A program made the position numbers and the translations under genes. DNA of 22,022 nt, taken from the NCBI GenBank assembly GCA_964622315.1, contig CAZUOY010000027.1, positions 1-22,022 on the forward strand, in the 5' to 3' direction. Under the pieces are notes generated by a model, which was not told the DNA's origin, did no database searches, and was given only the letters and a program-made list of their open reading frames with translations. Source of the stretch: JAYFNU01 sp964622315 (GTDB lineage: Bacteria > Bacillota > Clostridia > Oscillospirales > Ruminococcaceae). Shown in pieces: positions 8,123-14,337 of the stretch (its first letter is position 1; the number at the start of each line of letters is the position of its first letter).

Positions 8123-8162
8123 AAAAAAGAAACGGTGCCGCTTTAGCAGCACCGTTTCTTTT
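8123..8162 (-). terminator. Strong intrinsic terminator of the diguanylate cyclase gene
   Basis: AAAAGAAACGGTGC (8125-8138) is the exact reverse complement of 8149-8162, a 14-bp stem with a 10-base loop. On the minus strand it ends in a run of six T (8123-8128). The stem overlaps the last two bases of the stop codon of the cyclase gene. Confidence 0.9.
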
Positions 8163-9231
8163 ACTCCTCTATTGAGCAGCAGTTCTTTCCTTTTTCCTTC
8201 GCTTTGTACATCTCGCGGTCCGCGCGTGCAATGAGCGACCCGCAGTCGTTCCCCGCCTCGTTCGGTGAGGCTATCGCAACGCCAATGCTTGCCGAAAGGT
8301 TCTTTTTCTTAACCGCCGTTTTTATCGCGAGCTTTCCTATCGCCTTAAGCAGACTCTCAGCTATCACGCTCGCCTGTTCGCGCTTTTTCACCGCAAACGC
8401 CGCGACGAATTCCTCTCCGCCGTAGCGGAATATTACGTCGTTCGTTCGCTTAAAGCTTTCGCCCAAGGCGCTCGCCACATCCTTTAACGCCTCGTCGCCG
8501 CAGCTGTGTCCATAGGTATCGTTATAAAATTTGAAATCGTCTATGTCTATCATCATGACCACAAGGTATTCGCCGTTCCTCGCCGCCGACGCAAGCGCCT
8601 GCTCCAGCCGCTCAAAGCCTCCGCGCCTGTTCAAAAGCCTCGTGTGATAGTCGGTAAGACTATCCGAAAGCAGTTTTCTTACGAGCGAGACATAGCTTCT
8701 GCTTACTACTCGCCCGATAAAGAAAGCACAGAGTGATACCGCGGCGAGACATACCGCGTATTTCATATCGTAATGATAATATAAGCCGGCAGTAATATTA
8801 CTAATTGTATATATTATGCCAACAAATACGCTCTGCTTATTCGTAAAGATAGGGAAAAGCGAAAGCATAAGACAAAGCAAAATGGCATTGAAGGGAAGCT
8901 CCTTATTGATGTCGCCGGCTATAAACGGCGTCATTCCGATGCAGAGCGCCGCCCAATAACACATATACAGCGGCATTCTTAAAAACTCCAACAGCTCACC
9001 GCTTAAGAGCATAACGGTAAGCGGATAGACCACCGACGCAAATATTAATATTGCCGAGCCGGTGCGAAGAACACCCTCAAGCGCGCAGTTCAGCCCGAAA
9101 ATGTTGAGAGATTGAATAATCAAAACCGCGGCGCAGCAGATACACGCGCGCTGCCTGTTTAAATACAAACAGTGGCGGCGAAGCTCACCGTCGGTTTCGT
9201 CAATGTAATTTTTTTTGTTTCCTTTTTTCAT
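8161..9231 (-). CDS. Membrane-bound diguanylate cyclase (GGDEF domain)
   Basis: A 356-residue protein with about six hydrophobic segments (about 30-177) and a GGDEF domain (about 190-352). The active-site loop is GGEEF at 271-275 inside RYGGEEF. The domain begins with the usual DSLTDYHTRLLNRRG, has metal-binding D229 (MIDIDDFK) and GHSCGD, and carries an inhibitory-site RxxD (R262-D265) five residues before GGEEF. It should make cyclic-di-GMP from two GTP and be inhibited by product. The N-terminal membrane part matches no sensor I can name. The start at 9231 has a modest AGAGAAG site. Its leader contains a cyclic-di-GMP-I riboswitch, so product should also stop its transcription. No EAL or HD-GYP phosphodiesterase is in the window. 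Confidence 0.95.
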   Translation of the reverse strand: MKKGNKKNYIDETDGELRRHCLYLNRQRACICCAAVLIIQSLNIFGLNCALEGVLRTGSAILIFASVVYPLTVMLLSGELLEFLRMPLYMCYWAALCIGMTPFIAGDINKELPFNAILLCLMLSLFPIFTNKQSVFVGIIYTISNITAGLYYHYDMKYAVCLAAVSLCAFFIGRVVSRSYVSLVRKLLSDSLTDYHTRLLNRRGGFERLEQALASAARNGEYLVVMMIDIDDFKFYNDTYGHSCGDEALKDVASALGESFKRTNDVIFRYGGEEFVAAFAVKKREQASVIAESLLKAIGKLAIKTAVKKKNLSASIGVAIASPNEAGNDCGSLIARADREMYKAKEKGKNCCSIEE

Positions 9232-9269
9232 TTAACGCTTCTCTTTGTCGATTAATTCTTTAACAGCAC

Positions 9270-9301
9270 AAAAAAAGTCGGCTGAAACAAGCCGACGCAA
9301 A
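9270..9301 (-). terminator. Riboswitch-controlled terminator upstream of the diguanylate cyclase
   Basis: On the minus strand GTCGGCT (9290-9296) pairs with AGCCGAC (9277-9283) around a 6-base loop, followed by seven T (9270-9276): a complete intrinsic terminator before the start codon. Its 5' arm region TTTGCGTCGGC (9291-9301) is an exact 11-base complement of GCCGACGCAAA in the aptamer core (9359-9369). That pairing would make a mutually exclusive antiterminator. Confidence 0.88.
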
Positions 9302-9317
9302 TACACTAAAAAGTGTT

Positions 9318-9396
9318 GCAACTGGCTGCCAGCGTCATTGACGGTGAGGCCCTATAGCTTTGCGTCGGCAGACTTTCGTCTGTTTTGCCAAATATT
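9318..9396 (-). ncRNA. Cyclic-di-GMP-I (GEMM) riboswitch aptamer
   Basis: Read on the minus strand, the leader contains the GEMM signature elements in order: GGCAAA (9384-9389), a CAGAC-GAAA-GTCTG stem capped by a GNRA tetraloop (9369-9382), the conserved GACGCAAAGC, then ATAGGGCCT, and GGCAGCC closing the second helix (9324-9330). It lies upstream of a GGDEF gene, a common GEMM target. The terminator and the 11-base alternative pairing just downstream predict an OFF switch: ligand keeps the aptamer folded, freeing the terminator arm. I did not discriminate cyclic-di-GMP from cGAMP subtypes at single-nucleotide level, but the target gene favours cyclic-di-GMP. Confidence 0.92.
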
Positions 9397-9413
9397 CTTT
9401 GTTTGCTTTGAGC

Positions 9414-9442
9414 ATTATACCCTATTGACGTTTATTTGTCAA
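9414..9442 (-). promoter_or_regulatory. Consensus sigma-A promoter for the riboswitch-diguanylate cyclase transcript
   Basis: On the minus strand TTGACA (9437-9442) and TATAAT (9414-9419) are both perfect hexamers with a 17-bp spacer. Initiation near 9407 would place the whole GEMM aptamer in the leader. Such a strong promoter makes sense when output is set by termination. Confidence 0.92.
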
Positions 9443-9453
9443 TCTTTTTTTGC

Positions 9454-9482
9454 TTGACACCTATTATATATGTATGTTAAAT
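9454..9482 (+). promoter_or_regulatory. Promoter for the manganese riboswitch-ATPase transcript
   Basis: TTGACA (9454-9459) is a perfect -35; TTAAAT (9477-9482) is a four-of-six -10 at 17-bp spacing. The -35 lies 11 bp from the oppositely facing -35 of the cyclase promoter, so the two polymerase sites nearly abut and could interfere. Confidence 0.72.
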
Positions 9483-9499
9483 TATTAATAATAAAGTCC

Positions 9500-9590
9500 T
9501 TATGAGGGAGTAGTTGGCGTGCCATGGCGCGTTTCAAGTCGACAACACGGCCGTTTACGGTCCGGCTTGGCTTAAATGACAAGACTCATG
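9500..9590 (+). ncRNA. yybP-ykoY manganese riboswitch aptamer
   Basis: The leader has the two conserved loops of this class: GGGAGTAG just after the 5' closing strand (9507-9513 region), and ACAAGAC before the 3' closing strand (9579-9585). ATGAG (9502-9506) pairs with CTCAT (9585-9589) as P1. Several GC-rich helices lie between, including CCG-TTTA-CGG and AAGTCG with CGGCTT. The class senses Mn2+ and is often found before P-type cation ATPases and MntP-type exporters, exactly the context here. An in-frame ATG at 9576 lies inside the aptamer and is not the start of the ATPase. Confidence 0.92.
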
Positions 9591-9631
9591 TATAGTTTAT
9601 CTGACGGTAACACTATGCTTGGGTCTTTTTT
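9581..9631 (+). terminator. Riboswitch-controlled terminator upstream of the P-type ATPase
   Basis: AAGACTCATGTATAGT (9581-9596) pairs with ACTATGCTTGGGTCTT (9612-9627): 16 positions with one T-T mismatch and two G-U pairs, followed by T through 9631. The 5' arm includes the ACAAGAC loop and the 3' P1 strand of the aptamer, so terminator and ligand-bound aptamer cannot coexist. Mn2+ binding should therefore prevent termination and turn the gene on. Confidence 0.85.
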
Positions 9632-9656
9632 AATAACAAAGCACAGGAGTAATGCA

Positions 9657-12314
9657 ATGAAATTCTATTTTGAGGACACTGAAAGCGTTCTAAAGAGGTT
9701 TGATTCGTCTCACGACGGACTTTCCTCGTCTGAGGCCGCAAAAAGGCTTTTGGCAAACGGCAAAAACAAGCTGGACGAGGCGAAGAAGACCCCGCTGATT
9801 ATTCGCTTTCTAAAACAGATGACCGACCCGATGATAATTATTCTGCTCGCTGCCGCTCTGGTTTCCGGACTTACGGCGGTATATTCGGGTGACAGCTTTA
9901 CCGACGTAATCATAATTCTTATTGTCGTTCTCATTAACGCCGTGCTCGGCGTATATCAGGAGAACAAGGCTGAGAAAGCGATTGAAGCCCTGCAGGAGAT
10001 GGCGGCGGCTACCTCTAAGGTGCTGCGTGACGGCAGGCTGACCACTGTCAAAAGTGAGGAGCTTGTCACAGGCGACGTTATCCTGCTCGAAGCGGGGGAC
10101 GCGGTTCCCGCGGACGCCAGAATAATCGAAAGCGCCTCGCTTAAAATAGAGGAAGCGGCACTCACGGGCGAAAGCGTGCCTGTGGATAAAATGATTAACG
10201 CTCTGGGGCTTCAAAAGGGTGCGGACGACGTGTCGCTCGGCGACCGCAAAAATATGTGCTATATGGGAAGCACCGTCGTTTACGGACGCGGCAGAGCAGT
10301 CATAGTGGCGGCAGGCATGGACACGGAAATGGGCAAGATAGCCGACGCAATCGCAATGACGGCTGAGGAGAAAACTCCGCTTCAGCTCAAGCTTTCACAG
10401 CTAAGCAAGGTTTTAAGCTACCTTGTCATTGGAATATGTGTCTTTATCTTCGGCTTTAGCCTTCTTCGCGCCGGCTCGTTTGACGGAAAGGTTGTTCTCG
10501 ACACCTTTATGGTGGCTGTCAGCCTTGCCGTCGCGGCTATCCCCGAGGGGCTCGCCACTGTCGTCACCATTGTGCTATCAATAGGCGTCACCAATATGAG
10601 CAAGCGAAACGCCATTATCCGCCGCCTAACCGCGGTGGAAACACTGGGCTGTGCGCAGATTATCTGTTCGGATAAAACCGGTACTCTTACGCAGAACAAG
10701 ATGACGGTGGTCGAGCATTATGGCGAGGACGAAAAGCTTCTTGCCACGGCTATGGCTCTTTGCTCCGACGCCGAGCTTGGCGAGGACGGCGACGCAAAGG
10801 GTGAGCCTACAGAGGCGGCGCTTGTAAACTACGCAAATTCACTCTCGCTTCCTAAGGACGAGCTTTCAGTCAAGCTTCCCCGCGTGGGCGAGGCGCCCTT
10901 TGACAGCCTGCGAAAAATGATGTCCACCGTTCATAAAAAAGATGACAATTTGTATGTTCAATACACAAAGGGTGCGCCCGACGAGGTGCTAAAGCGCTGT
11001 GACAGCTATCTTCTTAACGGAAAGCCCGTCGCGCTCGACAGCAAGACGCGCGACGAAATTCTTTCGGCAAACAAGGCTATGGCGGACAGAGCGCTTCGCG
11101 TTCTTCTTGCGGCAAGAAAGAATTACGACAAAAAGCCCGACGACTTTTCGCCCGACGCGCTTGAAAACCATCTATGCTTTATCGGGCTTGTAGGCATGAT
11201 TGACCCTGTTCGCGACGAGGTAAGCGAGGCGATAGACAAATGCCGCGCGGCGGGAATAAGACCCATAATGATAACGGGCGACCACCGCGACACCGCCGCG
11301 GCTATAGCAATGCAGCTGGGCATTATCAGCGACCCGTCGGAAGCAATAACCGGCGCAGAGCTTGATAAGATTTCCGACGAGGATTTCTATAACGACATTT
11401 CGAAATACAGCGTTTACGCCCGTGTTCAGCCGGAGCATAAATCCAGAATAGTTAAGACCTGGAAGGAGCGCGGCTTCATTACCGCTATGACTGGTGACGG
11501 CGTCAACGACGCGCCCTCGATAAAAACCGCCGACATCGGCGTGGGCATGGGCATAACGGGCACCGACGTCACTAAAAACGTAGCGGATATGGTGCTTGCG
11601 GACGACAACTTCGCCACAATAGTCGGCGCGGTTGAAGAAGGACGGCGCATCTACGACAACATCAGAAAATCAATTCAATTTTTGCTCGCTTCCAATATGA
11701 GCGAGGTGCTGAGCATCTTTACCGCGACGCTTCTTGGCTTCACGGTGCTAAAGCCCATCCACCTGCTTTGGATAAACCTCATCACCGACTGCTTCCCCGC
11801 TCTCGCGCTCGGTATGGAGAAAGCGGAGCTCAACGTCATGAGAAGGAAGCCCCGCTCCTCCTCGGACGGAATCTTTTCAGGCGGAGTCGGCGCGGATATC
11901 GCTTATCAAGGCGTGTTGATTACAGCCGTAACGCTTGCCGCCTACTTTATCGGCCACTTCCTTGAAAGCGGCATATGGGAGATAACCAACAGCAAGGACG
12001 GCATGACAATGGCGTTCCTTACAATGAGTATGGCGGAAATCTTCCACAGCTTTAATATGAGGAGCCAGCGAGGCAGCGTCTTCTCGCTCAAAACTCAAAA
12101 CGCCGTGCTTTGGGGCGCGGGCGCGATGAGTCTTGTTCTCACCACCGCCGTTATCTATGTGCCGTTCCTCGCTAACGCCTTCAGCTTTGAAAAGATTAGC
12201 CCGCTTGAATACGGCGTAGCTATGGCGCTTGCCTTCTCGGTCATTCCGATAGTAGAAATCGTAAAGCTAATTCAACGCGCCATAATCAAACGCGAAGCGA
12301 AGAAAAACAACTGA
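9657..12314 (+). CDS. P-type cation-transporting ATPase (type II, Ca2+/Mn2+ family)
   Basis: An 885-residue P-type ATPase of normal length. It has an N-terminal cation-ATPase domain, an actuator loop with TGES (170-173), M4 with PEGL (296-299), and the phosphorylation motif SDKTGTLT (D339). The hinge TGDGVNDAPS follows, and M5/M6 read NMSEVLSIF and WINLITDCFPALALG. The M4 Glu, M5 Asn and M6 Asn/Asp match site II ligands of SERCA/PMCA-type pumps. It would export a divalent cation, and the manganese riboswitch in its leader points to Mn2+ rather than Ca2+ as the physiological cargo. The ATG at 9657 has GGAG seven bases upstream. A three-codon ORF (ATG CAA TGA, 9652-9660) overlaps the start codon. 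The ORF extension back to 9576 runs through the riboswitch and is rejected. Confidence 0.96.
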   Translation: MKFYFEDTESVLKRFDSSHDGLSSSEAAKRLLANGKNKLDEAKKTPLIIRFLKQMTDPMIIILLAAALVSGLTAVYSGDSFTDVIIILIVVLINAVLGVYQENKAEKAIEALQEMAAATSKVLRDGRLTTVKSEELVTGDVILLEAGDAVPADARIIESASLKIEEAALTGESVPVDKMINALGLQKGADDVSLGDRKNMCYMGSTVVYGRGRAVIVAAGMDTEMGKIADAIAMTAEEKTPLQLKLSQLSKVLSYLVIGICVFIFGFSLLRAGSFDGKVVLDTFMVAVSLAVAAIPEGLATVVTIVLSIGVTNMSKRNAIIRRLTAVETLGCAQIICSDKTGTLTQNKMTVVEHYGEDEKLLATAMALCSDAELGEDGDAKGEPTEAALVNYANSLSLPKDELSVKLPRVGEAPFDSLRKMMSTVHKKDDNLYVQYTKGAPDEVLKRCDSYLLNGKPVALDSKTRDEILSANKAMADRALRVLLAARKNYDKKPDDFSPDALENHLCFIGLVGMIDPVRDEVSEAIDKCRAAGIRPIMITGDHRDTAAAIAMQLGIISDPSEAITGAELDKISDEDFYNDISKYSVYARVQPEHKSRIVKTWKERGFITAMTGDGVNDAPSIKTADIGVGMGITGTDVTKNVADMVLADDNFATIVGAVEEGRRIYDNIRKSIQFLLASNMSEVLSIFTATLLGFTVLKPIHLLWINLITDCFPALALGMEKAELNVMRRKPRSSSDGIFSGGVGADIAYQGVLITAVTLAAYFIGHFLESGIWEITNSKDGMTMAFLTMSMAEIFHSFNMRSQRGSVFSLKTQNAVLWGAGAMSLVLTTAVIYVPFLANAFSFEKISPLEYGVAMALAFSVIPIVEIVKLIQRAIIKREAKKNN

Positions 12315-12322
12315 CAGCGCAC

Positions 12323-12357
12323 AAAAGCCGTCCGTTCAAAGAACGGGCGGCTTTTTT
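12323..12357. terminator. Bidirectional terminator shared by the ATPase and reverse transcriptase genes
   Basis: AAAGCCGTCCGTTC (12324-12337) pairs with 12341-12354 around an AAA loop, with one T-G pair. Seven T follow on the plus strand, and four T on the minus strand. It serves the ATPase gene from the left. The reverse transcriptase stop codon lies in the loop region, so the stem also codes for that protein's last residues. Confidence 0.92.
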
Positions 12358-13547
12358 TGTTTATAATATTCATTTACAAGGCTTTTGTAACCGCACTCCT
12401 TCAGCTTCTCGTAGCTTGTGCGGAAGTTGCCCTTGTTATGCTTCCCTGTTACTATAAACCGCATATTTTCCTGCATATACTCGTCTATCTCCCGCAAGGC
12501 GCAATCGGTGGAGATAAGGGGAAAGAACCAGCGAGACCATGTAAATTCGCCGTCGTCACCGCCGCCGAAAAACTTTCTGTTAAAGGTTCTCGCAAAAGCT
12601 GAGAGCGCCCGCTCGTCTGAGGCATTCTTCCTCAGCTTCCAGCGATAGAGCGCACGCGCCTTTCGCCTTATTTTGCCCTTCGCCTTAACTATCGTTGCGC
12701 GCGCGATATCCGTAGTTCCGCCAAGATACTCTATTCCGAGATACTCCCAGCGCTCATGCGGAGCAAAGCTGCGCTCCTTCTTTTCATTGACCGTCAGCGA
12801 ATTATCCGAAAGAAAGCTTTTGATAAACCGTTCGTATTCCTTCGCTTTCTCCCTTGTATCGGCAAAAACAATTATGTCGTCCGAATAGCGGGCGTATAAA
12901 GCCCCCTTCTCCTCAAAGCTTCTGTCGAGCGGCGTAAGAAAGACGTTGGCAAGAAAAGGTGACACCGGCGTTCCCGCCATGACCCCGCGCTTTTCCTCTA
13001 TTACTTCGCCCTCAAACACCGCCTTGTCAAGACTCAACAGACATTCGAAAAACGCATACAACGATGGGTCGTCCGAGAAAAGCTCTCTTAGAATTGATAA
13101 TAACCGTGGCACATCAATACTGTTGAAGTAGTTGCTTATGTCCAGCTTATAGCCGTACATTTCATCTATTCTGTTTGTCTGTGTAAATCGCTTTATCGCC
13201 GCTTTTGCGCCGAGGTCACGTCTAAATGAATACAGGTTGCCGCTCATCTCTTTGTCATATTTATAAAGCAAAAAAGCAAGCAGCTTCAATACCGCGTTCT
13301 CGTCCTTTGAAAAGGAATACACCACCCGTTTCTTTTCTGTGCCCTGCTTATTAATAAGCTTCTTTTCGGGTATCGAGAGGTTGTATTCGCCGCGTGAAAA
13401 AGCCTCGCCAAGCTCCAGATATCTCTTTTCCTTTATAAAGCCGTCAAAAAAAAGCGCGTCTTCCTTTGAAAAATGCGCTTTCTCTGTTTTATATTCATAA
13501 AACGCGTCCCACACCGAGGGGTCTTTGACTAAGTCGAGTAGACTCAC
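12336..13547 (-). CDS. Free-standing reverse transcriptase (RNA-directed DNA polymerase-like), YSDD active site
   Basis: A 403-residue protein with reverse transcriptase motifs in order: KLDISNYFNSID with D136 (motif A), GVMAGTPVSPFLAN at 188-201 (B), ARYSDD with D223 and D224 (C), LTVNEKKE (D), WEYLG (E). A basic thumb-like part follows (KGKIRRKARALYRW), then a C-terminal region ending GYKSLVNEYYKQK. All three catalytic aspartates are present. There is no group II maturase X domain or HNH endonuclease. I chose GTG at 13547 because AGGCGG precedes it by eight bases and the protein then starts SLLDLVKDP. An upstream GTG at 13610 (424 residues) has no ribosome site. It may be a domesticated, defence-type or unknown-group enzyme; I cannot assign it to retron, DGR, CRISPR or Abi classes. 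No partner gene is proven. Confidence 0.9.
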   Translation of the reverse strand: MSLLDLVKDPSVWDAFYEYKTEKAHFSKEDALFFDGFIKEKRYLELGEAFSRGEYNLSIPEKKLINKQGTEKKRVVYSFSKDENAVLKLLAFLLYKYDKEMSGNLYSFRRDLGAKAAIKRFTQTNRIDEMYGYKLDISNYFNSIDVPRLLSILRELFSDDPSLYAFFECLLSLDKAVFEGEVIEEKRGVMAGTPVSPFLANVFLTPLDRSFEEKGALYARYSDDIIVFADTREKAKEYERFIKSFLSDNSLTVNEKKERSFAPHERWEYLGIEYLGGTTDIARATIVKAKGKIRRKARALYRWKLRKNASDERALSAFARTFNRKFFGGGDDGEFTWSRWFFPLISTDCALREIDEYMQENMRFIVTGKHNKGNFRTSYEKLKECGYKSLVNEYYKQKKPPVL

Positions 13548-13610
13548 TAACTTTACCGCCTTTTTAAGAAAAAGAGAGGGAAAATGCTTTGAAGGCAGCG
13601 TTGCTGACAC

Positions 13611-13727
13611 CGGACTGAACGGACGCGAGCCACCCGCACGGCTTTTTTTCGCGGCCGCTTCGCCCTATCGCGAGTACATCATTGCGCTAAGCGCAATTCC
13701 TGCGTTTCCCTCTCTTATTTCACGGGT
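13611..13727 (-). other. GC-rich structured leader between the hypothetical gene and the reverse transcriptase gene
   Basis: This 117-bp gap holds a perfect palindrome, ATTGCGC-TAA-GCGCAAT (13681-13697), a NotI-like GCGGCCGC (13651-13658), and a short AGCC/GGCT hairpin followed by seven T on the plus strand (13629-13649). No sigma-A promoter is visible on the minus strand. It could be an untranslated leader or a small structured RNA linked to the reverse transcriptase. No annotation beyond that is supported. Confidence 0.4.
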
Positions 13728-14246
13728 TTATAAGAAGCTCTTTATGCGTGAAGAAACGTAGCTTCTCTCGTTATCCATATGTGTGTAGAAGTTTATGAAC
13801 GCGACGTTCGATTTGAGTGCATTCGCCTTTGCGTTTTTAAACGCGGCGTTATTGTCGCGGTTGTGGGGGGTCAGCATAATTACCGCCGCGGTTCTTCCGC
13901 CCTTTATGAGCGCGTAATCATAATCCTTACAGGGCGCGCCCGTTATTCCGAGCGACTGCGCCGAGGCGTTCTTCCTTACTTCATAAGCCGAAAAGTCAGA
14001 TGCAAGAAGCTCGTCAAACATCTTTGCAAGCTCCGCGTCTGTAAGCGGCGCCGACGTACCAACCGCCGCGGACGCCGTCATCGTTGACGCCGTGGAAGTC
14101 GTGGAAGCCGTACCGTTATCACTTCCGTCAAGGTCAATACCCGTCGCCTTCTCAAGGCTGTCGGTAAGAGCGTCGCCGAGCTTACTGCCAATGGATTTCC
14201 CAAGCTCGCTCACCGCGCCTCTTGTAAGCCTGTTTAATAGTCCCAT
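13728..14246 (-). CDS. Hypothetical protein, 172 residues
   Basis: I do not recognise a family. The start is well supported: AAAGGAGGA lies four to five bases before the ATG. Residues 1-38 are amphipathic and rich in small residues (GLLNRLTRGAV, then a series of Gly/Ser/Ala turns). Residues 41-66 are a Ser/Thr/Ala low-complexity linker. The rest looks like a compact soluble domain (LTDAELAKMFDELL, then GRTAAVIMLTPHN and VAFINFYTHM beta-strand-like segments). There is no signal peptide or transmembrane helix. It has its own promoter and lies upstream of the reverse transcriptase on the same strand, with no terminator that I would trust between them. Co-transcription is possible but a functional link is not shown. 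Confidence 0.75.
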   Translation of the reverse strand: MGLLNRLTRGAVSELGKSIGSKLGDALTDSLEKATGIDLDGSDNGTASTTSTASTMTASAAVGTSAPLTDAELAKMFDELLASDFSAYEVRKNASAQSLGITGAPCKDYDYALIKGGRTAAVIMLTPHNRDNNAAFKNAKANALKSNVAFINFYTHMDNERSYVSSRIKSFL

Positions 14247-14281
14247 ATGCTCCTCCTTTATCCTTCTGCAATTATGGTTTC

Positions 14282-14310
14282 ATAATACACAAATTAAACC
14301 GAAAATACAA
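14282..14310 (-). promoter_or_regulatory. Promoter of the 172-residue hypothetical gene
   Basis: On the minus strand TTGTAT (14305-14310) and TATTAT (14282-14287) have a 17-bp spacer; the -10 is five of six. It is 35 bp upstream of the start codon. It may also drive the reverse transcriptase gene. Confidence 0.6.
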
Positions 14311-14337
14311 CCTGTTTTTGTAATATCGCCTCTTGTA

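Noticed and set aside
9576..9656. N-terminal extension of the P-type ATPase starting at ATG 9576
   Set aside because: It runs through the riboswitch aptamer and terminator; the ATG at 9657 has a proper ribosome site and gives the normal family N-terminus.
13548..13610. GTG start at 13610 for the reverse transcriptase
   Set aside because: No ribosome site precedes it, whereas GTG 13547 has AGGCGG at good spacing. Not excluded outright, since the frame is open.
12336..13727. Group II intron or diversity-generating retroelement around the reverse transcriptase
   Set aside because: No maturase or endonuclease domain, no intron domain V-like hairpin, and no repeated template/variable region within the window.
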